NCBI RefSeq assembly: GCF_019431045.1
Contig: NZ_JAHXPT010000001.1
Location: forward strand, 186,001-250,000
Direction: 5' to 3'
Length of the DNA: 64,000 bases
DNA from: Clostridium weizhouense
Lineage (GTDB): Bacteria; Bacillota; Clostridia; Clostridiales; Clostridiaceae
In this document: piece after piece, positions 52,811 through 62,325 of the stretch
Layout: every line of letters starts with the position of its first letter
Position numbering within the stretch: position 1 is the stretch's first letter
Notes under the pieces: model-generated
What the model was told of the DNA's origin: nothing
The model's database searches: none
Seen by the model: the letters and a program-made list of their open reading frames with translations, nothing else
Position numbers and translations under genes: made by a program

Positions 52811-54322
52811 CTATTTCAATACTTCATCTTTATTATTTTTTTCATAACTCTTATACATTACCCATGCAACTATTGAAAATATTGCTGGTCCAGCTATGCT
52901 CCATATTGTTGTTTGTATATCTCCTTCTATAGCTGGCTGTATTATACAAAATAAATTAGCGAATCCTATAGTTAAAACAACTATACAGGTCCAAAAATTT
53001 GCAATTCCTTGGGTTTTAAATACTACGAATGGTTTCTTTATCTTTGTTTTCTTTTTAAAATACGGAAATGCAATAGCTACAAACACATATGGCAATGTCA
53101 TCGCTACATTAGTCATTGAAACAAGTATATTAAAAAATGCAGCCATTGAACTTCCTCCAAATGCTACTAGTGCTATAATGATACAAACTATAGTGGCTTG
53201 AATCCACATAGCATTTATCGGCAATCCATCTTTAGTCTCTCCAACTTTTCCAGGCCATAATTTAGCTGGTGTTCCTTCAATTATTTGTTTTAATGGAGAA
53301 TACATCAGTGTAAAAAATGCACCCGATAATGCTAAAAACATTGAAAGTCCAACATATCTTGCAACAAACTTTCCTAAAACTATAGCAGTATTCTCACTCA
53401 CTCCAAACGCTTTCCCAATTGAATATCCTAAATTAGCCATAACTATATAACTTGCATTTCCTAAATTAACCTCTTTAATTCCCATTATAGTTTCCCAATT
53501 AGTAAATATACCAATAAATAGTATTCCTATTGAATATCCTATTGAAATGATAGTTGCAGAAATAATAATTCCTTTAGGGAAAATTTTTTCTGGCTTTTCA
53601 GTTTGGTCAACTAATCCACCCACCGCTTCTATTCCTCCATAAGCAAATAGAGCATATACTATAAATGCTAATGAAGCAATTATATCTCCAGTATATTTAG
53701 GATTGGGTGTTTGTATAAATGATTTTAAACCTTCAATTGGTTGAGCTAATTGTCCATTATTACCTAAAAAAACTGCTAAAGCGCCAATCCAAAGAAATAC
53801 ATTTAATAATAAAACAGCAGTTCCACCTAATGAAGTTACTTTCTTTATCTTATCAATACCTTTTGTTGATATATAAGTTACTAATATTATCCATAAAACT
53901 CCTAAAATCCCCAATACTTGTGGTCCTTCAAAACCAAATAAAGCCCAGCTTTGTGTTGTATCTTTTCCAAATATAGCATTTGACACAGTAACCCACATCC
54001 CAGATGCAACATTAACCATCCAAGTTATATAAGAAAAGTACCACATGAATGTTCCTATAAATGCAAATCTTGGCCCTATAGATTTCTCCATCCATGAATA
54101 TATTCCACCTTTCTCCTTTTTGAAGGCTGAACCAAATTCAGCTACCATTAATGCAAATGGAACAAAGAAGGTTATTCCTGAAAAAATATACCAGGGAATA
54201 GCAGCATAACCCATCTTATAAAATGATCTTGGAATGTTGTTAAATCCATAAACAGATGTAAAAATCATTAATGTCAAAGGTACCAAGGTTAATCTTTTTA
54301 TTGATTTTACGCTTGACTTCAT
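52811..54322 (-). CDS. yjeM: APC-family amino acid permease, YjeM-like
   Basis: The 503-residue protein has about 12-14 membrane spans and an amino acid/polyamine/organocation layout. Landmarks are VPLTLMIFTSVYGFNNIPRSFYKMGY near the start, with GGIYSWMEKSIGPRFAFIGT and ALFAYGGIEAVGGLVDQTEK in the middle, as in the glutamate/gamma-aminobutyrate family transporter YjeM. The substrate is unproven; no glutamate decarboxylase gene is nearby. Start ATG with AAGGAGG upstream. It is a single gene. Confidence 0.88.
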   Translation of the reverse strand: MKSSVKSIKRLTLVPLTLMIFTSVYGFNNIPRSFYKMGYAAIPWYIFSGITFFVPFALMVAEFGSAFKKEKGGIYSWMEKSIGPRFAFIGTFMWYFSYITWMVNVASGMWVTVSNAIFGKDTTQSWALFGFEGPQVLGILGVLWIILVTYISTKGIDKIKKVTSLGGTAVLLLNVFLWIGALAVFLGNNGQLAQPIEGLKSFIQTPNPKYTGDIIASLAFIVYALFAYGGIEAVGGLVDQTEKPEKIFPKGIIISATIISIGYSIGILFIGIFTNWETIMGIKEVNLGNASYIVMANLGYSIGKAFGVSENTAIVLGKFVARYVGLSMFLALSGAFFTLMYSPLKQIIEGTPAKLWPGKVGETKDGLPINAMWIQATIVCIIIALVAFGGSSMAAFFNILVSMTNVAMTLPYVFVAIAFPYFKKKTKIKKPFVVFKTQGIANFWTCIVVLTIGFANLFCIIQPAIEGDIQTTIWSIAGPAIFSIVAWVMYKSYEKNNKDEVLK

Positions 54323-54477
54323 TTTTTTCCTCCTTATCTTATAGTTTATTTTTAAATTTTTAAGTCTTTTGTTTATATCTCTATATTGTTATTTTATTTA
54401 GGCTATAATAATAGTACTTTCTCCACATTGAATTATTTTTATGTATAACCTCTAATCAGCAGACTAATTATTATAGC

Positions 54478-54532
54478 TAAAAAAAAGGAACTATCGCATT
54501 TTTTAATCTGCTAATGCGATAGTTCCTTTTTC
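54478..54532 (-). terminator. Terminator of the acyltransferase gene
   Basis: A perfect 19-bp stem (arms starting AAAAAGGAACTATCGCATT and ending AATGCGATAGTTCCTTTTT), a 12-base loop and T-runs on both sides. Confidence 0.85.
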
Positions 54533-54578
54533 TACCTAATTAAATACCAAGTTTAATTTTTTTAAATTTTTAATGCTT

Positions 54579-55610
54579 TTATATATTTTTCTTATTAACC
54601 ATTTTATTAAAATCTTTCTTTCTGAACTTAATTTTTGTAATGATATAAGCTATTAAAGTTACTATTACGCAAACTACTAAATATCTTGCAATACTATTTG
54701 ATATTTCTATTTTACAAAAATATAAAATAGTTGGTATCAATGAATGAAAAACATAAATCCATACAGACATTTCTCTCATATAGCTAGATGCTTTGTCACT
54801 TATTTTAATCTTTGAATTCAATGCTATAATAAATATTATCGGAACAACCAATGCTTCTGAAAAATAAATATTGTAATCCTGTGCTATTCCATTATGAATT
54901 AAAAAATATACTTCCACTCCAAAAATTATAAAAAATGAAATTAAGAAAATTAATGGCTTTTTAACTTTTTCATTTATTTTATACTTATTAATTAAAACAC
55001 CTATCGTAATAAAAGGAACACCAAATGTAATACCATTTCTTGTGTTATCAAAGATGAAATTATAACCATTTATAATATGTATAAATGGACTATCTTTAAT
55101 CAATCCATAATAACTGTCTCCCATAAGTCCTATTAGTAATAAAATAATGCTTGTCACAATTAAAGGCTTTATTAAATCTTTTTTTAGAAAAAGATTTACT
55201 ACACAGATAGAAATAATAAGTGCAGGAAAATACCACATAGCGCCAGAAATACTGTTCACTAAAAATAGCTTTAAGGTAAACCCTATTCCTCCTTTAACAA
55301 ACATTTGATACATAAATGGTATAAGTGGTATAAACACTATTAAATAGACAATAGTTGCAATTACATAAATTTTAATTAATTTCATTACATATGTTTTAAG
55401 ATAACCTTCTTTATTTACTTTTAAATAAAAAAAGTAACCTGATGTTATAAAGAAGAATGGAACTGAAATTCTACAAATAAAATCACTTGTAACATATATT
55501 GCTGTATCACCTAATGATTGAAATGCTATTAAGTGAATTACAATTACTAAATAAGCACATACAATTCTTAAAATATTTATTGCATCATACCTTTTAGCTT
55601 CTTTTTCCAT
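54579..55610 (-). CDS. Acyltransferase 3 family membrane protein
   Basis: The 343-residue protein has about ten membrane spans and the acyltransferase-3 signature at the start: DAINILRIVCAYLVIVIHLI (His about 22 as the conserved catalytic residue), followed by ICRISVPFFFITSGYFFYLK. It probably O-acetylates a cell-wall polysaccharide, teichoic acid or similar surface glycan; the target is unknown because no glycan cluster lies nearby. It is a single gene with a strong terminator. AGGGGGG-like bases precede the ATG. Confidence 0.85.
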   Translation of the reverse strand: MEKEAKRYDAINILRIVCAYLVIVIHLIAFQSLGDTAIYVTSDFICRISVPFFFITSGYFFYLKVNKEGYLKTYVMKLIKIYVIATIVYLIVFIPLIPFMYQMFVKGGIGFTLKLFLVNSISGAMWYFPALIISICVVNLFLKKDLIKPLIVTSIILLLIGLMGDSYYGLIKDSPFIHIINGYNFIFDNTRNGITFGVPFITIGVLINKYKINEKVKKPLIFLISFFIIFGVEVYFLIHNGIAQDYNIYFSEALVVPIIFIIALNSKIKISDKASSYMREMSVWIYVFHSLIPTILYFCKIEISNSIARYLVVCVIVTLIAYIITKIKFRKKDFNKMVNKKNI

Positions 55611-56075
55611 GATTTAACCCCCCTAATAATTTGTACTAATACCTTATAGATATTTTTTTGTTTTTTACTCTTAAAATTTCTCCCCTATATTATCACAAAA
55701 TTAAATCCTATCATTCCATTATACAATATATGTAATTTTTCTCAATTTATACTTATTTAATTCTTGTTGCTAATTTTATTTAAGACTAAAAAAAATCTAC
55801 ACCAATCTATATTTAAATTATTGTAGATTTAAATTATAAATGAAAGTCTTAATCTTTAAAATCTGTCATACTTACTAACATTTTATTAATGTAAAATATC
55901 CATTTATTATCTTAGTGATTACTATAAAGATTTAACTTTTTTATATTTTTTTACATTACTTTAAAACTTATAATTTATTGTACTGGAAAAGTACTTTCTA
56001 AAATTTATTTATAAATATGAATAACGTAAACTTCTTCCGTGAATAATAAAAGAATAAGATAAGGTGGTGATATTA
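55611..56075. other. Gap between acyltransferase and small Lys/Asn-rich gene
   Basis: No gene is supportable. A weak hairpin at 55794-55829 (AATCTACA with TGTAGATT, 20-base loop) is followed on the minus strand by eight Ts, which could end a minus-strand RNA, but no minus-strand gene lies upstream of it. Confidence 0.35.
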
Positions 56076-56177
56076 ATGGGTAAATGTCAATATAACAAGA
56101 ATAAAAATGATAAGAGTAATACTGATAAAAATAAAAATAAGAATAATGAAGATAAAGGCAATAATAAAGTAAAATAA
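56076..56177 (+). CDS. Small Lys/Asn-rich protein (33 residues)
   Basis: A short ORF reads MGKCQYNKNKNDKSNTDKNK then NKNNEDKGNNKVK. It is almost wholly Lys, Asn and Asp with one Cys, so presumably disordered. A good ribosome binding site (AAGGTGGTGA, 5 bp from the ATG) supports translation; AT-rich DNA easily gives such composition by chance. A strong terminator follows at 56261. The role is unknown. Confidence 0.5.
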   Translation: MGKCQYNKNKNDKSNTDKNKNKNNEDKGNNKVK

Positions 56178-56260
56178 AATATATTATAAATATACTTTAT
56201 ATAGATAGGGGAAACTTTCTCACAACAATAAAAAAGTGACCACAAAACCATTTTACAAAT

Positions 56261-56295
56261 GAAAAAGTAGTCCTTTTGGACTACTTTTTCTTCTT
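56261..56295 (+). terminator. Terminator after the small Lys/Asn-rich gene
   Basis: A perfect 13-bp stem (GAAAAAGTAGTCC with GGACTACTTTTTC, loop TTTT) followed by TTCTTTT. Confidence 0.85.
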
Positions 56296-56422
56296 TTGCT
56301 CTATTATAGAATTATCTCCACATAAATAATGATATTTTTATACAGTTATACTTAATTTATTTATTAATATATACAATATATTTTTAAAAATAGCATAATT
56401 ATTTTTAAGGAGGATATTATTT

Positions 56423-57283
56423 ATGAAAAGAAATTATAAAAAAATTATAATTTTATTTCTTTTACTTATAAATTGTATCGGATTCTCTAAAGTATGTAGT
56501 GCAAAAATCACTAATACTTTAACTCCAAACACTACAGAAAACAATAATAAAATAGAACAAATTAAAGACAAAAAAGTATTTACTGTTTTAACATCTAATC
56601 TTGCTCCCTTCTCTTTTATAGATCCTAAAACAGATGAACCGACTGGAATAGATATAGATATAATGAATGAAATTGCAAAAGAACTAGGTTTTAATAAAGT
56701 AGATATGAAAATAGTTCCTTTTTCAGATTTATTTGAAAAATTAAATAGTGATGATAGTACATATGTAGCAGCTAGTGGAATTATTATTACAGATAAACGT
56801 AAAGAATTAGTAGATTTCACTTATCCACTCTATAAACAATCAGAAGCTATCATTGTGCCAAAAGTCTCAAGAATTAATTTTGTTGAAGATTTAAAAGATG
56901 CAGTTGTAGGAGCACAAAAAGGATCAGTGTATCTAGATTTGGCAGAAAAATGGAAAAAAGAAGGTAAAGTGAAAGATGTAATTGTCTTTGACGATATACC
57001 TGAATTGTTAACAGCAATAAGCTTTAAAAAAATAGATGCTGGTATAATGGACTCAATAATCGGACAATACCTATTATTTAAAGGAAATCTATATTTAAAA
57101 ATACTAGAACCTTATACACCTGAATATCCTGGAATCGTAGGAATAGCAGTCAGAAAAAATGATGTTAATTTATTAAATTCAATGAATAAAAAAATTGATG
57201 AGATGAAAAAAGATAGAACTATCCAAAAAATTCTTGCAAAATACGGATTAGGCCAAGAGTATTTAGTTAATGATAGTAATTAA
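56423..57283 (+). CDS. Orphan amino-acid-type substrate-binding protein
   Basis: The 286-residue protein has an N-terminal signal peptide (about 8-24, likely cut near VCSA) and an SBP_bac_3 domain (about 50-280): FTVLTSNLAPFSFIDPKTDE, GIDIDIMNEIAKELGF and FTYPLYKQSEAIIV, then DAVVGAQKGSVYLDL. Such proteins bind polar amino acids. No lipobox is visible, and no ABC permease or ATPase follows, so it is an orphan. AAGGAGG precedes the ATG. It may serve a transporter encoded elsewhere or a sensor, but nothing here proves it. Confidence 0.9.
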   Translation: MKRNYKKIIILFLLLINCIGFSKVCSAKITNTLTPNTTENNNKIEQIKDKKVFTVLTSNLAPFSFIDPKTDEPTGIDIDIMNEIAKELGFNKVDMKIVPFSDLFEKLNSDDSTYVAASGIIITDKRKELVDFTYPLYKQSEAIIVPKVSRINFVEDLKDAVVGAQKGSVYLDLAEKWKKEGKVKDVIVFDDIPELLTAISFKKIDAGIMDSIIGQYLLFKGNLYLKILEPYTPEYPGIVGIAVRKNDVNLLNSMNKKIDEMKKDRTIQKILAKYGLGQEYLVNDSN

Positions 57284-57317
57284 CTTAAATAAAATTCTAT
57301 AATAAATTTATGTCTAC

Positions 57318-57360
57318 AATAAAAAAACTGTACAAAAGAGATGTACAGTTTTTTCTATTA
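57318..57360 (+). terminator. Terminator of the substrate-binding protein gene
   Basis: A 12-bp stem (AAAAAACTGTAC with GTACAGTTTTTT) 38 bp past the stop codon; A/T tracts on both sides. Confidence 0.8.
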
Positions 57361-57417
57361 TCAAAGCAAAGCATTATATTTTTAATACACTCTATTCATA
57401 TATAACCTTTATAAAGT

Positions 57418-58629
57418 TTATTGTATATTCAGTTTTCCAATACTCTCAAAAAATTTCTCTACATTTGTTGGCATCCACATATCTGCTATTTTAGAGAAGT
57501 TGAATATTTGTTCACTCTTTGTTGATCCTACTTGTACATTTTTTATTGAATCTACAAGATTTCTACAATATAATTCTACAGCTTTCTGCTTATCTGTCAT
57601 TCTACTTGATATTATTTGATTTCTAGTTTCATTTGATACATCATTAACTATTGAATCTAAATTTATTGATGTTGCTGATATTTTAACTTCTGCTGTAGTA
57701 TCTGTTTTAGATACTACTTCAAAATCAACTGAATTTTGACTTATTGCGCTTCTTAAAGCATCTACTATGCCTTGTATTTGATCATCTGATGGTGAAACAC
57801 CTGATTGTTTAAATTCTTTTTTTAAACTTTCTAACTCTGACTTATTCATAGTTTTTATTATTCTTTCTCCAAAAGCTTTGCTATATCCAATTTTCTCTAT
57901 AGAAGTACTATCAGATTTAATTACTAAATCCCAAAATACTTTAGCACTTTCTTCTGGAGAAATACTTTCTTCATTGATATTTAAATCAGGATTTTTATTA
58001 TTTGTTGCTAATTTAACTAACTTATATCCGAAATTATCTGAATCATCTGGAATCCAGTGATTATTTTCTTTTTTAAATTTAAATGTATTTTTAGATTGTT
58101 CAGAGCTTACCTCTACATTTTTTAGTCCCTCTGCAAGTTTATTTAAATAAATCTCACTAAACTTTTTATTTTCTTCATAACCAATAGTAAATCTCATATC
58201 CTCTGTTTCATCCAGTGCATCCATAGCTGCTTTTTCATCAATTTCTTTAATATCAAAATGATTAGTTGAAATCTCAACTTCCGCTTCATCACCTGATTTT
58301 GAAATTTGTTTTACATTATATGTAATTTTAGAAAGTGCTTCTTTATATCCATCAGATACTAAATTTAATTGATCATCTGAAGCTGAATATCCCATTAAAA
58401 GAAGATTATGTTTAAGTTGTTCCTTGATCTTATCTTTAAATTTATTTACTAGATCATCTTTTTCTGACTCAGATATTCCTAATTTTTGAGTATTATCTAG
58501 ATCTGATTTAAAAATTAATGAACAGTATCTTTCAGCTGAAGTTTTAGCTGCATTATTATCAAAACATCCGCTAAATAAAAAACATAAAACTATTAATGTA
58601 AAAAAGCTAATTATTCTTTTTTTCTTCAT
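57418..58629 (-). CDS. DUF5105-type lipoprotein with two repeats
   Basis: The 403-residue protein has a lipoprotein signal (lipobox FSGC, Cys about 22) followed by two tandem copies of an alpha/beta module of about 170 residues: ERYCSLIFKSDLDNTQKLGI (about 34-53) is matched by KVFWDLVIKSDSTSIEKIGY (about 230-249), and EAEVEISTNHFDIKEID by TAEVKISATSINLDSIV. Each ends in a short strand-rich region with VEVSSEQSKNTFKFKKE or its counterpart VQVGSTKSEQIFNFSK. DUF5105/DUF4878-like proteins are surface-exposed and of unknown function. The two halves are diverged duplicates. AGGGGG precedes the ATG. Confidence 0.8.
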   Translation of the reverse strand: MKKKRIISFFTLIVLCFLFSGCFDNNAAKTSAERYCSLIFKSDLDNTQKLGISESEKDDLVNKFKDKIKEQLKHNLLLMGYSASDDQLNLVSDGYKEALSKITYNVKQISKSGDEAEVEISTNHFDIKEIDEKAAMDALDETEDMRFTIGYEENKKFSEIYLNKLAEGLKNVEVSSEQSKNTFKFKKENNHWIPDDSDNFGYKLVKLATNNKNPDLNINEESISPEESAKVFWDLVIKSDSTSIEKIGYSKAFGERIIKTMNKSELESLKKEFKQSGVSPSDDQIQGIVDALRSAISQNSVDFEVVSKTDTTAEVKISATSINLDSIVNDVSNETRNQIISSRMTDKQKAVELYCRNLVDSIKNVQVGSTKSEQIFNFSKIADMWMPTNVEKFFESIGKLNIQ

Positions 58630-58795
58630 TATTGTTCCCCCTAATTTTTTTCTTATTGTTTAATCCCAGATTATATTCTATCATCTACTTAAATACATTA
58701 AAAGTTTTTATTTACTTTCTTGTAATAATTATCTATAAAAAATCTTTACTCCAAAATTAAATAATACAATTTTCATTACTAATTCTCAAAATAAA

Positions 58796-58835
58796 ATAAC
58801 TCACGAAAATCTAATAAAATTTCCGTGAGTTTCAT
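58796..58835 (-). terminator. Terminator of the ABC exporter operon
   Basis: AACTCACG pairs with CGTGAGTT, with an imperfect extension, 65 bp past the ABC permease stop codon. Confidence 0.6.
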
Positions 58836-58899
58836 ATTAAAGTGAATTATCCTCTTTTAAATCTATCTAATAATATATCTGTTTTAAAATTTAAACTAT

Positions 58900-60504
58900 C
58901 TAAATTTTCAAAGTATTAATTCGATTTTTCTTAATTAGAATTGACGCTATTATCAATATAATTCCCACTACTAAATACATAATTGGAATGTGTTTACTTA
59001 CAGCTATTTTAGTAAGACCAAGAAAATCTAAACTTGTGAAATCATTTAACATTCCTACATACCATAAGATTATATAAATTATTTCAAAAGCAGTAGAATT
59101 TTTAGTAATATTACCCATAAACATTCCAAAAGCATTTACAAAGAAAATCCCCATTAAAATATAAATAACTCCTAGAAAATTTTCTAATAAAATAAATTTT
59201 ATAATTATACTTATATTTATAATTATAGTAAATAAAATTCCAGCAATAACCGAATTATACATTTGAGATTTTCTATAATTTTTATAAGTAACAAGATAAT
59301 TTTCCATATTAAAATTCATTTGAATAGTTCCTAATTTAGACCATATAAAAATAGGTGAAATCCACATTATTGGAATTAACAATTTATATAAGTTTTCTCC
59401 TTTTGCAAAAAATACTCCTATTGAACATAAAACCATTGTTAAATACCACCATAAATTACATGTGGAAAACATAATCTTAAGCTCACTTAATATTATATTA
59501 AAATTATTAGAATAAGTTTTATTTTCAAATATTTTACTTAAAACTATTCTTTTTTCAGTATTAAATTCCTTTTGTTTAATATCCATACCCTTTTTTATTC
59601 TTGTAGATACTTTTGTTCTTATAAGAGAACTTCTTTTAAAAAATATAGCAATTAAAAAAAGTACTAAAATTCCTATAACAATCCAAAATAATCTCCCAAT
59701 AAATACAGTTATATCAATATTAACGTTATCCATTACAAAAGTGTTAATATTATCATGAAGTGGACCATTTGTTCCAAGACTAAAACTATCAATATCTTTA
59801 AACTCATCAAAGTTATTCTTGAATTGTTCTAAAATTATTCTAGCTGTAGTATTCATTCCAAAAACATCTGCTAAATAAGATTTTGATTCTCCAAGAGATG
59901 CTACACATATACCAGACCAAGCAAAGAAATATGCCACATTCCCAAAAGAATTTCTAAGTATAGGAATAATATCAAAAATTATAGCTATAACTGCTATGAT
60001 AAAACAAGTTGGTACTGCTAATATAAAAAATGGTGTTACAAGTTTAATTACTTCAAAAGAATAACTTTCTCCTCTCACAAACTGCATTATGATTGTAATA
60101 AAAATCACTATAACCATTTGCAATAATAAAAATAATAAATTACCAAAGGTTTTTCCAAATATAAAAATCCAAGACTTTGCCTCCATAGAAGCAGTTATTT
60201 CACCTATTAAAAGTTCTCTTTCTCTTTTTATAGAATTTCTAACAAAATAAAAACCAATCAAGGTTATAACACTAATAAATGCTATTGTAGCAATCCAACC
60301 AAGCCATACAGAATTATAAATTCCCCTATAAAAAAATCCTTCAAAATTGTAATTCAATGTATAATAAAAACTACTATTATTTTGTGGAAAAAATAAATAA
60401 GATATATACATCATTAAAAGAGTACTAATAAATATACTTTTTCTTCTTATCCTATCTAAAAAATCAGATATTCCTATATAATAAATTTGACATAACTTAT
60501 TCAA
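58900..60504 (-). CDS. ABC-2-type exporter permease
   Basis: The roughly 534-residue protein has two sets of about six membrane spans (first group 20-235, second group 275-525) and one extracellular loop region near 215-265. No ATP-binding motif is present. I use the TTG at 60502-60504 (reading LNKLCQIYYIG), which has GAGAGGAAG upstream and overlaps the ATPase stop codon, rather than the longer frame beginning upstream inside the ATPase gene. It partners the ATPase; the substrate is unknown. The layout with DUF4097 and a two-component system suggests export of, or resistance to, an envelope-active compound. Confidence 0.8.
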   Translation of the reverse strand: MNKLCQIYYIGISDFLDRIRRKSIFISTLLMMYISYLFFPQNNSSFYYTLNYNFEGFFYRGIYNSVWLGWIATIAFISVITLIGFYFVRNSIKRERELLIGEITASMEAKSWIFIFGKTFGNLLFLLLQMVIVIFITIIMQFVRGESYSFEVIKLVTPFFILAVPTCFIIAVIAIIFDIIPILRNSFGNVAYFFAWSGICVASLGESKSYLADVFGMNTTARIILEQFKNNFDEFKDIDSFSLGTNGPLHDNINTFVMDNVNIDITVFIGRLFWIVIGILVLFLIAIFFKRSSLIRTKVSTRIKKGMDIKQKEFNTEKRIVLSKIFENKTYSNNFNIILSELKIMFSTCNLWWYLTMVLCSIGVFFAKGENLYKLLIPIMWISPIFIWSKLGTIQMNFNMENYLVTYKNYRKSQMYNSVIAGILFTIIINISIIIKFILLENFLGVIYILMGIFFVNAFGMFMGNITKNSTAFEIIYIILWYVGMLNDFTSLDFLGLTKIAVSKHIPIMYLVVGIILIIASILIKKNRINTLKI

Positions 60505-61378
60505 TATTTCTTCCTCTCTTTCCAGAAGTATAATAAATATAAGCATCTTCAAGAGTAGCCTGCACATTTACAGCTTCTGATTTTGGTTTAGTTTCTGATA
60601 TTATTCTTACTACCATTCCTTCATTTCTTCTTATAATGTTTCCTGTTATATATTTATTTTTTATATCTTCAAGCTCACTTTCCTGAGTTAAGTACTCCCA
60701 CACATTTCCTTCTAATGAATTTAAAAGTTCTTCATTTTTACAGAAGCATATAAGTTTTCCATTATTCATAAGAACAATTTTTTCAGCAGAAGACTCTACA
60801 TCAGATACTATATGAGTAGATAATATAATTATTTTATCTTTAGATAAACTATTAATTAAATTTCTAAAATTCATTCTTTCATTTGGATCTAATCCAACAG
60901 TAGGCTCATCAAATATAATAATTTTAGGATCATTTAAAAGTGCTTGTGCAATTCCTATTCTCTGCTTCATACCACCAGAATAATTTCCTATTCTTTTATT
61001 AGCTACTTCATTAAGATTTAATAAATCAATAAGTTCGCTTATCCTAGTTATTGCTTTTTTCATATTAATCCCTTTTAAAGCTGCCATATACTTTAAAAAT
61101 TCAACAGCCGTTAAATTAGGAAATACTCCAAAACTTTGTGGTAGATATCCTAAATCATGTCTAAGTTCATCTCCATTTTTATGAATATCGTGTCCCTTCC
61201 AAGTGATAATACCTTCACTTGGTTTTGAAACTGTTGCTATCATCTTCATTAATGTTGATTTTCCAGCACCATTCGCACCTAAAAGTCCTATTACTCCCCC
61301 TTCTAGTTCCAAATTAAAATTTGAAAGAGCTGTAAAATCATTTGAATACTTTTTTGAAACATTTTTTATTGAAAGCAT
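60497..61378 (-). CDS. ABC transporter ATP-binding protein
   Basis: The 293-residue protein has Walker A GANGAGKST (about 36-44), signature YSGGMKQRIGIAQAL (about 129-143) and Walker B IIIFDEPTVGLD. The short C-terminal extension after residue 215 is typical of exporter ATPases. It is the middle gene of the DUF4097-ATPase-permease operon; its stop overlaps the permease start. RBS: TAGGAGG before the ATG. It powers transport of an unidentified substrate. Confidence 0.93.
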   Translation of the reverse strand: MLSIKNVSKKYSNDFTALSNFNLELEGGVIGLLGANGAGKSTLMKMIATVSKPSEGIITWKGHDIHKNGDELRHDLGYLPQSFGVFPNLTAVEFLKYMAALKGINMKKAITRISELIDLLNLNEVANKRIGNYSGGMKQRIGIAQALLNDPKIIIFDEPTVGLDPNERMNFRNLINSLSKDKIIILSTHIVSDVESSAEKIVLMNNGKLICFCKNEELLNSLEGNVWEYLTQESELEDIKNKYITGNIIRRNEGMVVRIISETKPKSEAVNVQATLEDAYIYYTSGKRGRNIE

Positions 61379-61395
61379 AATATTTCCTCCTAAAA

Positions 61396-62079
61396 TTATT
61401 TTCCACTTATAGTTATTGTCCCATCTAAAGCTGAAAGATTAATATGCTTATCACTTGTAGAAGAATCTACATTTGACTCAAGGTTATTAATTACTTTTCC
61501 TATTCTTGAACTAGCAGATAAATTAAATTTTTCATCTTTAGGTAATTTTAAATCTATATCTCCTAAGTGTGTATTTACAGAAATATCACCGCATATTTTA
61601 TCTAAAGAAATTTCAATTTTACCATCTGTTGTACTACATTCTATATCTTCAGAATTCGAATTTGATATGTTTATTGGAGTTAGTTTAGATTTTATTGATA
61701 ATTTATTTTTATAGCTTTTGGGAATATCAATATTTACTTTTAAAGTCTCACCACCTAAAACAACTGATGATTCTTTTTGATTATTTGTTGTAACATATAA
61801 AACATTATTTTCAATTTTGCTTTCTATTTCATACCCATTAGCTACATACCCCTTTTGTGTTTTAGAAAAACTACATTTTATATCCTTTGAATCAGAATCT
61901 GTAATATTAATATCAAAATTTCCATTTAATGATATTTCCTGTAAATTTGATATCTCCTGTGAAGTAAAAATTTTTTCTTCATTAATTGTTTTACCTGGTA
62001 AAAAATAAACAATGCCTACTCCTACCAATATAATAACCAACATAAATACTAATAAAATCTGTAACATTTTTTTTATCAT
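61396..62079 (-). CDS. DUF4097-type beta-repeat membrane-anchored protein
   Basis: The 227-residue protein has a single N-terminal membrane helix (about 6-28) and a C-terminal right-handed beta-solenoid-like region (about 45-227) with repeated short strands, for example LQEISLNGNFDINITDSDSK and CGDISVNTHLGDIDLKLPKD. This is the DUF4097 pattern found next to bacteriocin- or antibiotic-type ABC exporters. It is the first gene of the operon, 17 bp before the ATPase. AGGAGG is present before the ATG. It is divergent from a response regulator/kinase pair. Confidence 0.8.
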   Translation of the reverse strand: MIKKMLQILLVFMLVIILVGVGIVYFLPGKTINEEKIFTSQEISNLQEISLNGNFDINITDSDSKDIKCSFSKTQKGYVANGYEIESKIENNVLYVTTNNQKESSVVLGGETLKVNIDIPKSYKNKLSIKSKLTPINISNSNSEDIECSTTDGKIEISLDKICGDISVNTHLGDIDLKLPKDEKFNLSASSRIGKVINNLESNVDSSTSDKHINLSALDGTITISGK

Positions 62080-62325
62080 AACTTTACCTCCTAATTTTCA
62101 AATATCCATATATAATCTTCTCTTATTTCATGTTCTATAAATTTTCTTTGTTAACCAAAGTATATATCACTAAAATTAATATCTGATTAATATAGGCTTA
62201 ATGAAACATAAAACTTAAACTTAGCTTTTAATAATTAATTTGAATTAGCTGTTAAACTATGGTAGTTTATTTATTGGTAAGTATTATAATAAAATACAAA
62301 TATATCAATATAAGAGGTGAAAAAA

